Assembly: GCA_911728455.2 (NCBI GenBank)
Contig: OU452233.1
Span: 12,024,167-12,088,166, forward strand
DNA: 64,000 bases
Reading direction: 5' to 3'
Origin: Marthasterias glacialis
Lineage: Eukaryota; Echinodermata; Asteroidea; Forcipulatida; Asteriidae
The notes under the pieces: model-generated
Databases searched by the model: none
What the model saw: the letters and a program-made list of their open reading frames with translations, nothing else
What the model was told of the DNA's origin: nothing
Made by a program: the position numbers and the translations under genes
Shown: positions 47,801-59,800 of the stretch, piece after piece
Layout of the letters: every line of letters begins with the position of its first letter
How positions within the stretch are numbered: the stretch's first letter is position 1

Positions 47801-50800
47801 CACGAGGTTTGAATGTAGTTTCCTGTAACGCTCAGGTCTCCGACCCTCGTAGGAGCGTTAAGGTTACTGTAACTACACCACCCCCAACTCTCCGAGGGAG
47901 ACAAACGAACCCCACCTACCCCACCCCAACCCCGAGGCTAAATAAAATCCGCTGATCCGGAAAATTAAACCTTGTGGAATATAACATTCTTGAAAAACAA
48001 TATTCTTAAAAATAAATATGATTATGAAAATTGAGAACGAATCCCCCCGCCAAAAAATTGGTCTACTAGTACTAGCACTACCTAGTAGTAACGTTAATAC
48101 AGTCTGACAGTATACGGATGGAACATGCATGCCGACGATGCCGACGTTTATTGATTGCCTAGACTGTAATTTGTAAACAAACTCACCCCAAAAACGCGTC
48201 TAAACGTGGCACTTTGCTGCCGCTCCAACCCTTTTACCTTCCCGTTTTTTTAAAGCCTTTTATGGGATGGCATGCTGATTAATCGTTACGGTTAAGTTGA
48301 TGTAGTATAAAATTAGGGCGCAGTGTACACAACGTGTACATAACTTTTGGCAATGAAAAAGGAAGTCGCAATGTCACAAACTTTTATCCAACACAACAAA
48401 CCTTGGACACAGCGAGACCAGCGAGATAGCGAGGGAAAAACATCAACAGGATCCCGCCCCAGCCGCTCGCCTCCCGGCCCCCCATCCACTCAATAGACAG
48501 ATAGAATCAGTGCGAACATGTGTAATTTAGTGTAGGGACTTGTAGCCAGTTTATACATGAGAGTAGTCTGGTGCCGTGTTTCAGTAGTAAACAACTCAAC
48601 TCTGTTTGATATGGTTGCCGTGCCGAGTTCTCCACTTCGGTACTAGTAGTACTAATATTAAATGCATGGCGCGATGTGCGCGACACATGATGGCAAGCAG
48701 CATACATGTAGTAGTACTAGTAGTGTGCGAAAGCGTACGCTACATATACACAAAAAGGGCACTATGGCCAAGTGGCCGTAAGGTACATATTTTTTCAAGG
48801 GGCATCACGGCAATTTGCTGGGGCATCGCGGCAATGGCCGCTGGTGGCCGCTGTTAAGGTCGAGGCCTGCCCTCAACTACACAAGCAATTTTCACAGTTG
48901 ATACTTCATGTGAAAAGGCTTTTCGAACTGTTCAAAAGGTGATTTATTGGTGACCTTGTTTGACCCCTCTTCCAGTGCAAACCGGAGTTTCCAGTGAAAT
49001 GTTTAGTAAAATGCTCAATTTAATGCCTTTTTAGGTTGAAATTTGAACATACATGCTCTACCATTTAATACATCTTAGCAGTTTTTACACAAATTTAACC
49101 TTATTTTCAATTATGTATTCACTTTATCATGTTTTACTGAACACCGTGGTTTGTGCACAAACTCTGAATGTCTAGTTATTATTATTACCCTCGACCAGAC
49201 AACCTCGATTATACCTCGTCTGCCAAATTTTGATTCATCAATCTTGGCGATATTCCCGGGGCTGCCGATCCCTTTGCTGCCCTTCTGCTGAACGACATGA
49301 AGACAAACTTCACGACAAAAAGTGACAAGCAAGAAAGATACAGGTAGAAACATGGAGAATGGTGAGAGAGGACACCGGAAGGGGGAGGGCATTAGGGGAG
49401 AGGTGATTGGGGGAAAGCGCGTTTGTTTTTAGCTGTACCGACTATCAGTCGGAACAGCTATTGATTCTGTCGGGATTTTTTTTTTTTTTTTTTTGCTATT
49501 TTTTTTCTTTCTTTCCCATCAAACCCCATCGACTTTAACACATGACTTTTCTGCGCAGCATAACTCATTTTTAGAACAAAACACCAGACAAATTTTATAC
49601 CATATGAAAGCTTAAGCCTTGACTTAGTGAAACGATATAAAAAATATTATAATTATTAATTAATTAACCACGTTACAGCGACGTGAATATTTAAATAGTC
49701 AATCTTGTTACCAACATATCTCAGGAAGTATACATCGGATATTCATTTTGTTTCATGTTGTTTCTAGTTATTGACTTGTTCGATATTAGTGCTTTTTGAA
49801 ACTACTTTGTGGGTCAAAAATCATAATTTTTCTAAATAAATTGAATTTTAGATTTCTATATTACAAAGGTCGTTTAGAAAACATGAATGCTTTTACCAAG
49901 AGTTATCCCAGACCATAAAAATTCATCAAAGCACAACGTAATTCCACTTTAATTAACTGTTAATTGTTCAATCTGAGCACCACTGGTACAACGTTGTGTG
50001 GATTGCGCCGCTTTTCGCCGCTCAGAGTTGATAGCAAAATTGTACACAAGTGCGCACTCGCCTGTTTTTCCAACGTTAATCCAATGAGGTTTTCCGATGT
50101 TGCGAACCTATACAGGTTTTTGTTGGGAAAACTGCAAACATGAATGCTGCGGGGTAGCGGTATTTTTTTAGTGTTTAACACTTAATATTGTGTTCTCAGA
50201 TGTTATAGCGCCCTCTATCAGTAAATGTTTATCTACATGAAACTTGCAGAATCTTTACATTTTTAGGGTTTTCGTTCAAAGGCATCGCATAGGAATAAAA
50301 GTTGTACCACCTTGTAAATAACAAAAAATCATAGTAAGGCAAACATGTGGCATGTTTTTTGAAATGTGTAAGTAACAAAGTGTGTAAATGTATAAGTAAC
50401 AAAGTGCATATTTAAGTATACTAAAAAGCTTATATAAGGATAGTTCAGTGAGTTATTTTCTTGGTGTGGTCATTTTAGAATTTATAGTCTATATCATTGA
50501 AACATGTGGTCATTTGTATTTAATTCAAATATAGAAAAAGCAAAGGACAAGGAGCATCCATTTTTTCTGTAGTGAAACCCAACTTATCCCACTATCAAAT
50601 AAAAATGAAAGAATCCAAACAAAACACAACACGCAGAAAATATAAGCCTGAGACAAGAGTGAATAACATTGACGGAAAATAGAAGCAAATATTGCCTTTC
50701 ATTCATTTGTTACTGACACAACACAACTAATTTCCGCGATATATTTGCAGCCTCTCATACCCAACATCTATCAAAAATATTAAGTTCGCCAGGCTTAAAA

Positions 50801-53800
50801 ACAAAAAACAAAAAAACGTCCAGTTTCAAATGTCATTTTTGACGTTTTTTTAAGTGACGTTTGAGAAAAATTGCCGGAATTTACATGACGTCCTGGATAA
50901 TTGATGGAATTTATTGCAAATGACATTGGGTACTTTGTTACCTTCGCACAGTCCACATCGATCACACTTAAGATAAGTTGTTCTAGTTTCCAAAATCTAG
51001 TGTTCGAATTTCAGTTGTTTATCGCCTCAGATGCATTTTGGATTTTAGTCTTGAACTGTCCCCTAGGTCCAGTACGTCAGTAAAATCCAGAACGTCATTT
51101 ACTTGACAGATTTCTTTTAAACGAATACAGCGTGTCGCAGAAAAAAACATGGCAGATTTAATGTTACGTGCAAACATCGAGGTAGTGAAACAGCAAGCAG
51201 ACGATAGAGGGGGTAAGTCTCATGTCAAAGGTCAACTCACAGGCAGATCGTAAAAATCTCGAACGTCAGTCGTTTACGTGGACGGACAATAAAAAAAAGA
51301 TGTCGCAAGAAATTTGAAACGCGGATTGCTCTTATTGTTGACCAGCTATCGCAGTCGCCATTGCTTCGAAGTAATCCTTATTTATGCGTGTTTATACCAA
51401 ATTTTTTTAGATTCAATGGAATGTTTACAATTTTTGCTGTTCACATGCTTCTTATTGTTGACATTTTGGACAGAAAAAAATGACGTTTGCGACTTAGCGA
51501 GTTTAATATATATATATTTTTTTTCAAAATGTCAGGTTTTGTTTTCCCCTTCTACACGCGCATGCTAATTAAAAAAATATACCCCTGCAAAGATGAGAGT
51601 TTAGTCATCATAATATGGTATAAATCTAGTAGGTTGTTGAAGTTCGTCAAAACTGCTGACGTTCTGGACTCTAAAACGTCCACCTTGATTTAGTTGAAAG
51701 GTATTGGTGGTCAACATTGTGTTTGATATATTGTCGGGTACCTCGTAGTTTATTAAACTGTATAAATAAACTATTCAGCTTTTACTGATGGAAATATTTG
51801 GGTCTGAATTTCAGGCTTTCGAATGGTCCATCTTTTGAAGAAGCTGCCATGTTTTCGTCATCGTGACGTCATCGGGTATCAAGTTACATTAATTCAAAGT
51901 TTAACAGTAAAAAAATCATATGTACATGTACATGTACATATCGTAGAGTTATAATCTTTGTGCCATTTTGAAGCTTAGAGCACGGTTGACATTTTACTTA
52001 AACATAATACCCCAATTTGACCTTTCCTTCCGGTCCAAACAGGAAGTTCAAAATTTCAAAAAATCACATCTCCTGAGCCAATTCTTGTAGAGTCATAATC
52101 TTTGTACCATTTGTAGCTTACATAAAATATGACATTTGGATATTACGCATGACCCCACTGTGACCTTTACTTCCAGTTGAAAAAAGCTTTAAATTAAAAA
52201 GAAAATATATCTCCTGAGCCAATTGTCTATTAGTCATTAACTTTGTACCGTGTAGGACCATTTTCAAGGTCTGGAGTGTTTAATCAAAGGACAAACAACT
52301 TCAGAACAGCTACGTGTTTGTCCACAAACACTTAATGTCTAGTTTGTTTTTGTTTTTTTAGCAGTGTTGTCTGGAAGCGCCGGCTGCCGGCGATTTCGCC
52401 GGCTACTCGGTCATCTGCCGCTGGCTACTTTTTTAATAATAAAAAAAAAATCTGTTGGTTATTCGCTCTGGTAGTTTTTATGATTTTTTTTCTGACGCTG
52501 AGCTCAAAAGGTAGCAAAAGTCAAATGTAAAAACGATCGATCATCGCCAGTTTTCAATGTGTGGCAACCACCTGCGCGCGACTCTATCCTTCATCATCAT
52601 GCACATTGCATTCCAGCCCGGCCCCATTACGACAGCCATACACATACACTGCGTATACTACACGTACATTGTACAGTACATGTCGAGTATGTACAAACCC
52701 GTCTGGCGGCCTGCATGCATATGCAGTATGACGGCGATATGGATCACGTTGGGCTGCTGCCGTTCAGAGGTTATGTTGTTTGCAGTAGGTACAGTGCATA
52801 CGCAAAATATACATGTACTTTTATAAATGAAACTAGATTAATAAACTCGCCCACATTTTTCTCGCACGCAGCTATTAATTGACAAATGGAATGAAATCGG
52901 AGAGCGAAAAATAACAGATTTCGTCTTGAAGGTAAGGATTGATCAGAGTTTCTGCCTTTCGTTGTTACAAAACTGCAATAAAATTCAGTAAATTCTTCAG
53001 CCATTATGACACAAGATTATAGAACATCGGCCTTGTCCATTGTCAGGGTTCGACTTTGGCGGTAGTCCGTTGGTCAAATAACACGGAAGCGCGACCAGCT
53101 GAAACACCTTGCCAAATGGTCCGGCCGGCCAGTCAAAAATATCCAAAAGGGCATACATGTAATATAGGCCTAAACTCCTACGATTTATATATTTTTCCTG
53201 AGGAGGCTACCCTTTTCAATTAAAACTGCAAGCAAATTTAAATAAGCAATAATTATCCAACAATTTCGCCGCGTGGCTATTGAGCACTTCCACCTGATGA
53301 ACGTTCAAGTTTCCGATCTTTCATGGACGGTGCGAGGCAGCACTGCACACGCTTACTGAATTTATTGCAACCGCTGGCTGTGGGCGAAATTGGCCAATGG
53401 CTAAATTCGTTATACGCGGTGTAGGAATTCAACAGCCAATAGAAACATTCGTTTCACACAATGTCAGGTATGTAAATTAGACAGTCCGTTCACCTCCATG
53501 GATGTAGATTGCAATGTACTGTGCGGTATGGCTATGCAAGACTTATGTAGGCAAAGCAAACTGGTTTGCAACGTGCCGTATTTGACTCGCACGCGTAGAT
53601 TGTTTACGACTGAGCGACGGTAATCTGGGGTTTTACAACTAAACTGATGCCTCCAGCTTGCAAAGTAAGAAGAAAACTGTAGTAAATCGTTGTTTTTCTG
53701 CATGCATGGAAGTTAGAGAATTGCAAAAACTTTGTTCTCCTTTTAAATCAAGTGAAGCTACATCGCTACCTAGTCCACCAGTAATAATGGGAATGAAAAA

Positions 53801-56800
53801 ATAAAATTACTGTTGCGACGATCGTACAAACTCCGATATCGAAGGTTCAATAACCAGTTCATGTCATTAGGTTAATTTTTATCAAGTCAGTTGTAAAGTT
53901 ACTTGTTTAGTTCTTTATACGTGATTAACTTCACGCATTTCTTTTCTACTATCAATAATTTACTTGTACTATGGTGCTGTTTTAGGTTTTTGGTTACTGA
54001 AAATGTCCACAAAGATCAGTTAAAACCTACTGTTAAGGACAGTAGTTTTGTGTCCCTTAAAGGACACCTTAGTTTGTGTTTGCCTATTGAGGGCGCTATT
54101 TTTCGATTCACCATTGATTAAGAATTCCTCCAGAAAATTTCTAACGTTGATAAAAGTGATACCTTTCATGAAAATTATCCATTTAAATCACTCCTAAAAA
54201 GTTAATCAATAATACTTCCAAATCAAGCAAAGAGTTTACAGTTCATCATACCCCAGCGTAGTAAGTAAAATTCAATAATTTGGGTTTATTTTCTAAATCA
54301 CTTGGTGCAAAATGTTTGGGTTTTACATGTAACTTTCCTCACCTACGTACATACATAAAGTCTTTTCATGTATTGTAAGGGTTTTTTTTGCTTTAAAGGC
54401 ATTGCATACGTTTGGTAATTTGAGCCTACTGTTTGTTTCAAACCAATATAATTGTAGATATATACCATAAAACTAACCTGTGAAAGTTTCATTTCAAAAG
54501 GTAGTAGCGTTTTTGAGATTTCGGCGACAAACTAGAACGGTTATTTCACGCTGGAGAACAGTTAGTAAATAGTTTCGACATTTCATATTGTAGTTCGTTG
54601 AAAAAGTACTACCGCCCTCCTGTGGTCGTTATCTTAAAAATACCAATATGGGCCGTTTGAAATTGGTTCGTTCGGCCAGCCCGGGGGGTCCGTGTGCCAG
54701 CCGTGGCACGGCTTCGTGTAACCCGAAACGGGGTCACGAACTCTCCACTGTGGTTTGGCAGGTCCCATAACATTATGATAATATATGCAGCAGAGCCGAC
54801 TGACCGCAAGCGGACGTGATGGAGTAAGCTACACACACCATGGAGGTAGAAATTAAATTTCTACCTCCATGCACACACACACACACACATCATGTACATT
54901 GTACTGTGTTCTAGGTACCACATGTACAGTACGTATGCGTGTACTGTGGTGAAATTGTGAACTGAGAGTATCTAGGCCAATTTGGTCGCTCGGTAGCTTT
55001 TGTAATCGAAATGGACATGTAATAAACAACGCAGTGTCATGTATAGTAGGCCTACACATTGTGCTCACTGATGTTATCACCGAGGAAATCCAAGCTCAAT
55101 CAAATCATTTGCTATGTACTGTTTGGTAAATAATCTTTGCGCATGCCCGACTTGTGGTTATCATGAAGCAATAAATCAGTTTATTGCTCCGTGCTAATAT
55201 TTACAAGAATCATGTTGACTCCTTTTTGAATATGTTTCAAACCGAAAACAAACTTGACCCCCCCCCCCCCAATAAATAATCTATGGCTACGGGACGTAGC
55301 CCGTCGACCGGAGTAGTTACCGGCACAAAGGAAAATAGTAATCAACCCATCATGCGTACATCTGGCATGTTCCCCAGACGGAAGGATTTATGGCCCTTTT
55401 CGAATCCACGGCTTTGGCTTTGGATTCGGCTTCAGGGTCCGTCCTCTCGTCTGAAGCTGGCTCTGAGCGCGTTCGCAAAGCACGCGCAATTGTCATAACA
55501 ACCGCGGGGCCAAGCTAGCCTGAGCCGAATCCGGAGCCGAAGCCGTGGTTTCGAAAAGGGCCTACGACCCCAGAGAAACACCTCGAAATAAATGCCCAAA
55601 TGAAGGGTTCATTCACGGAAGTTCAGTACCAGTCTTGTGTGAATGGTTTATATCATGAGTTTAATTCCTACCTCCATGGTTATATAAACTGAGAAAGTCC
55701 CATAACTACTGTGTCCAGGTTATGGGACAGATGATGGGTTTAACTGGATCAAAATGGTGTGATTTCTTTGTGTGGAAAACAAATGACTTTCATGTAGAAG
55801 GAACATTCATTGATGATAGACTATTCATAACTGGCGCGTTTTGTTTCCAGTACTTGCTGCCAGCTTTGTGTGATAACAAGTTGTAATTACTTGAAGATGC
55901 ATCTCCTGATTTTATACCGAATTGATGGTTAAAAAAGACTGAAACATAAAATAGTTCTTGTCCTTTAGTCAAACTTTTTTTTTTTTTTCCCCTCTACACA
56001 TTGTGGTTCCCGTTATCATTGAGTAATTCATTCTGGAGCTATTCATGGGCATTTCAGAGGACAATAATCTGAGCCACATACATTGTAAGTCCAAGGAGAG
56101 TGTTGTTTTCTTTCACAAAAGTAGCCACAAAGTATATTGTGTAATGCATGTGAATTTTGTTTGCGTTCCTGAAAACCATTATTTATAAAAGAAAACAAAA
56201 CAAAATCAATATACGGGTTTTTTTAATTTTTTTTTAAACACACTGTTTATTGACATAAAACAATGAAGAACCACATACAGTAATTGCTTTTGAGTGTGTC
56301 GCAGATCCTTCAAGAAACAATTAAGGAATCTAAAATGTCCACAGGGCTCGATAATTTACATGGTGCTACTGCAGAAACTAAGTCCTTTTTTTAGTATTTT
56401 GGGGTGCAATGGCATAATTAGTTTATTTTATAATACATGCACATTTTAGGTCAAAGTTTGTGCTGACCAGCATCTGTTTTAAATATGTAGGGGAAATGCC
56501 ACAGAAAGCCATTTCTTGGAGAAGATACAGAGGTATGGTTCCTTCAATCTATGCCTGCTGTCACTCGTAAGAGTCATGTCACATGATGCAATTTACAGGC
56601 AACTGATTCTAGGCTGTCTCCAATAATGATGCAAACGGCCTTTTTTACAGGATTACTTCATAAAATGATGTTCAATGGTTCATGCATAAATATAAAATTA
56701 TACACTTGACTGTTAGACTTCTACACTGACTTAGAATAATAGCCCTTGAAAATTTGTTACATTACAACAGACTGTCCACATTTGATTAACTGTACCAGCA

Positions 56801-59800
56801 AGGGAAATTGGTACGAGGCCATCAAACAGATGAAATTTCTTTACGAAAAGCTCACTCTACATGCACATAGAGTCTTGCAATGGTCTGCGTCTATTCAGTT
56901 TCTTCTTTGGAAAATTGACCACTTTCAGCAGTAAGGAATGGTGGAATAACCAAGCTACATTCAACAGGACAAAGCAGGTACTCTGTTACAAATCCCTTAT
57001 CTACAATTACCTCTTCTCCAGATTCAAGTAAATTCAATATACAAGACTGCTTGGTGATCTCTTTGTCTGAAATTCCACCAGCATAGAGGTTACTTACAAA
57101 TGTAACAAGGCCTCCTGCTCCTGGTGATATTCCAATAAGGCATTTAAATGTTTCATGACGTTTGTAATGCGAAAAAAATTCTGAATTTAAATTCAAACTT
57201 GACGGTGCTGGCACAAATAGTTCAGTACAGTCTAAAATAACACAAGATTTTGAAAACTGTTTGAAGGCATCTGGAATATGTCGGTCGACCATCTCTCTTG
57301 TTGGCCACAAAGGAATACTCCCAAGCACAGCATACAGAAAGTTAGCCCAAGTAATACTAAATCTGCTGACTGTTGAACTAGATATGCCAAATTTATCTCC
57401 TAAGTCCTCATCGAATGAACCTTATTTGACCTTATTCAGGAAAAGAAAAAAACTGGTCAATAAGTGGCAGTTCAGACCGAAAGCCAGCACGCATTGATGA
57501 ACTTTCTCCTCTTTTTGAACACACCACTTGGCTCCATCGGGTCATCGTTGATGCATGAGGAAAAACAAAATTAAAAAATTCCATCAACAGTGTGTATGTT
57601 GGAAATGCCGTGTAAATCTATGCAGGATCTTTGGAATACCTTTCCGAAAAATGTCTTTCTGGACGGCATTGTTTATCAAGTTGCTTTCCAGTTGTTCAAT
57701 TCGTTCCTGCGTGGCCTAAAAGTTTGTCTTCTACAGGGGATGTGATCCAGATAATCATAGTCCGGTAACTTGGTAATGCTTCTCCACACCACAGTCACTC
57801 TCCATGTTTCACAGCTGTTGCTGGACACCTGTTAATTGTAAAGAAATTTGTCAATATGACACATAATCTTGACAATTTTAATAATGAAACTTACCCGTAC
57901 ATTTATAGGATTTCAAGCTTTGCATTGTAGAGTAATGATAGCAAAGCTTTAAAAAAAAATGGATCAGGAGGGACTTCATGTTATATCTTCATTTTCCCAG
58001 GTTTAGTAGCAACCACCCACTAACCCTTTTTTAAGGGGTGGGGTGGGGTGGGGGAGAGGCCTTAAAAAGTTGTACAATGCCAAACATACAATTTAGCTAG
58101 TGCTTTCAGCACAATGAAGATTTCGAATGAACAGATGCTTTGCATAACTAAGTTGTAAGTCAACACATCCCTAGAAAGAGTTAATTGTGTTCAGTTGATA
58201 TAAATAAAATACTTACTCTCTGTTTCTTCTAAGTTGCCGCCTTTTAGGAGTTTCCACAGTCCAAGGAAAAATGCTTGGAGCATTTAAGAAGCCTTTTCCC
58301 AGTCATTGTGGTTTTTAAACTCATTTTCTTTAAAGTGAGTCGAACAAACATGTGTGCATCTTGTTATCTGAAATTCAAAACATCAAAAATAAAAACAAAT
58401 TAAGAAAATCAGTAAAGCACCAAGAAAATCCCTGAAAGACCTTAGAATATTCAGAGTTAAAGACCTCCATTCATGTAACTTCTGAGGACATTATATAAAG
58501 ACTATAACATAAGCAGTTTTGAGTTTGTCAGTTTAGTTCGTCCTTCGTCTATGCCCATGGTTCAATTCAAGATAAGAAGCAATTCAACATCATAAATTTA
58601 CAAAATTGTCCAGTGAAATCAGGAAAACCCTCAGGGATTCCACCAGACTAATTAGTTGACAATGGTTGAGTCCTATAGTAGTATAACTTATTTGTACAGG
58701 CTTTTTATTGTACACTCGACTCCATGAGCCACATGTTCGTGCAGTCTGACCTTACTTAGAACATAGAAGAGAGCAGACATATGGAGTACACTTCCTTCTT
58801 CGACGGTATGCGTGCACTAACGTCTGAACGTTACTCACTGTTTAGTAATACTTAGTAAATAAAATAGTATTTAGTAATAAGATAAGAGCGAGTTACAGCC
58901 TACTCTAGTTACGAAATGTACCTCCATGGTATGGTTTTAAATAAACATTTTTGACAATGAATGTCTGAGACTTACCTTGAAACTTCATCCAGGATCTGTG
59001 CGTATATTCCTAATCCATATCTTTCTCAGAGAGTTAAATTTTGGGAACATATGAAACGACAACTCATCCGTCAGGCACACAGCAATGTCAAAATGTGACA
59101 TGTTTATGAATTACGTAATTCGTGCAATAGAGATCAGCAGTCAGTGGTGACCAAAGATTATACAGCGCCGTAGGCGCAAGATGGGGAACTGGGCCTTTAT
59201 CTACTGTTGGAAAGTAAATTCGCATTGGTGTTGACTCGCTGTCATTTTTCCAAGACGGCGATTCCGTGTAAGGGCGATCGAACCAGGGGCGAACTGCCCA
59301 TTCAGAGATCGATCGGCGAAAACGACCAATTAGGAATCAATTTACAAAGCAGTTAATCTTAGACACTTGAGGGCGTTAGTCAATTCGAACGTTCAAAATC
59401 TGAGAAGCGTTACCGCCAACAACGCTTCTCAGATTCAAATTTTTGGAGATAAAAAGTGATATATTTTTCCATAACGGCGGTACTTCGAATTGAACGTTTC
59501 TCAATATGCATTATACTATCCAAAGCAGCTGTACTTCTTACCAAGTAAGTTTTTATTGCCATAAATTTTCAGAGTCATTACCAAACGTATGCAATGCCTT
59601 TAAGTATAATGCTTGTAGAAGTTGGTTCATTGCAATTGATAATACTTAAATAGGGTCTTGTAGGCATTCATGATAAAACCTTGCTCAGTCCTGTTCTTAT
59701 TTTCCAGATCAACTCGCATACCATAGGCTTCATGTATTTTTGTTTTATTTCATTTATTTACAGCAAAACCTTCTTCCTCTTCTTCTTCTAAGTTTCATCA

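Larger units (their letters stand above)
54397..59599 (-). mobile_element. 5.2-kb THAP/DDE_Tnp_4 DNA transposon with intact ends
   Basis: Terminal inverted repeats share 23 bp beginning AGGCATTGCATACGTTTGGT, with TTAA outside both ends (54393-54396 and 59600-59603). Sequence alone also allows a TA duplication with TIRs starting AAGGC. The transposase gene is on the - strand in the right half. The left half (54400-56730) holds a LINE 3' scrap at 55285 and otherwise no gene I recognise. A 15-bp hairpin sits near the right end. Confidence 0.8.

Noticed and set aside
52872..52931. Exon of ENY2 (resemblance of NEIGER to ETGERER)
   Set aside because: The similarity covers only a few residues and the following helix does not match.
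54874..54890. (AC)n tract as a regulatory element
   Set aside because: Plain microsatellite; only the palindrome interrupting it is notable.
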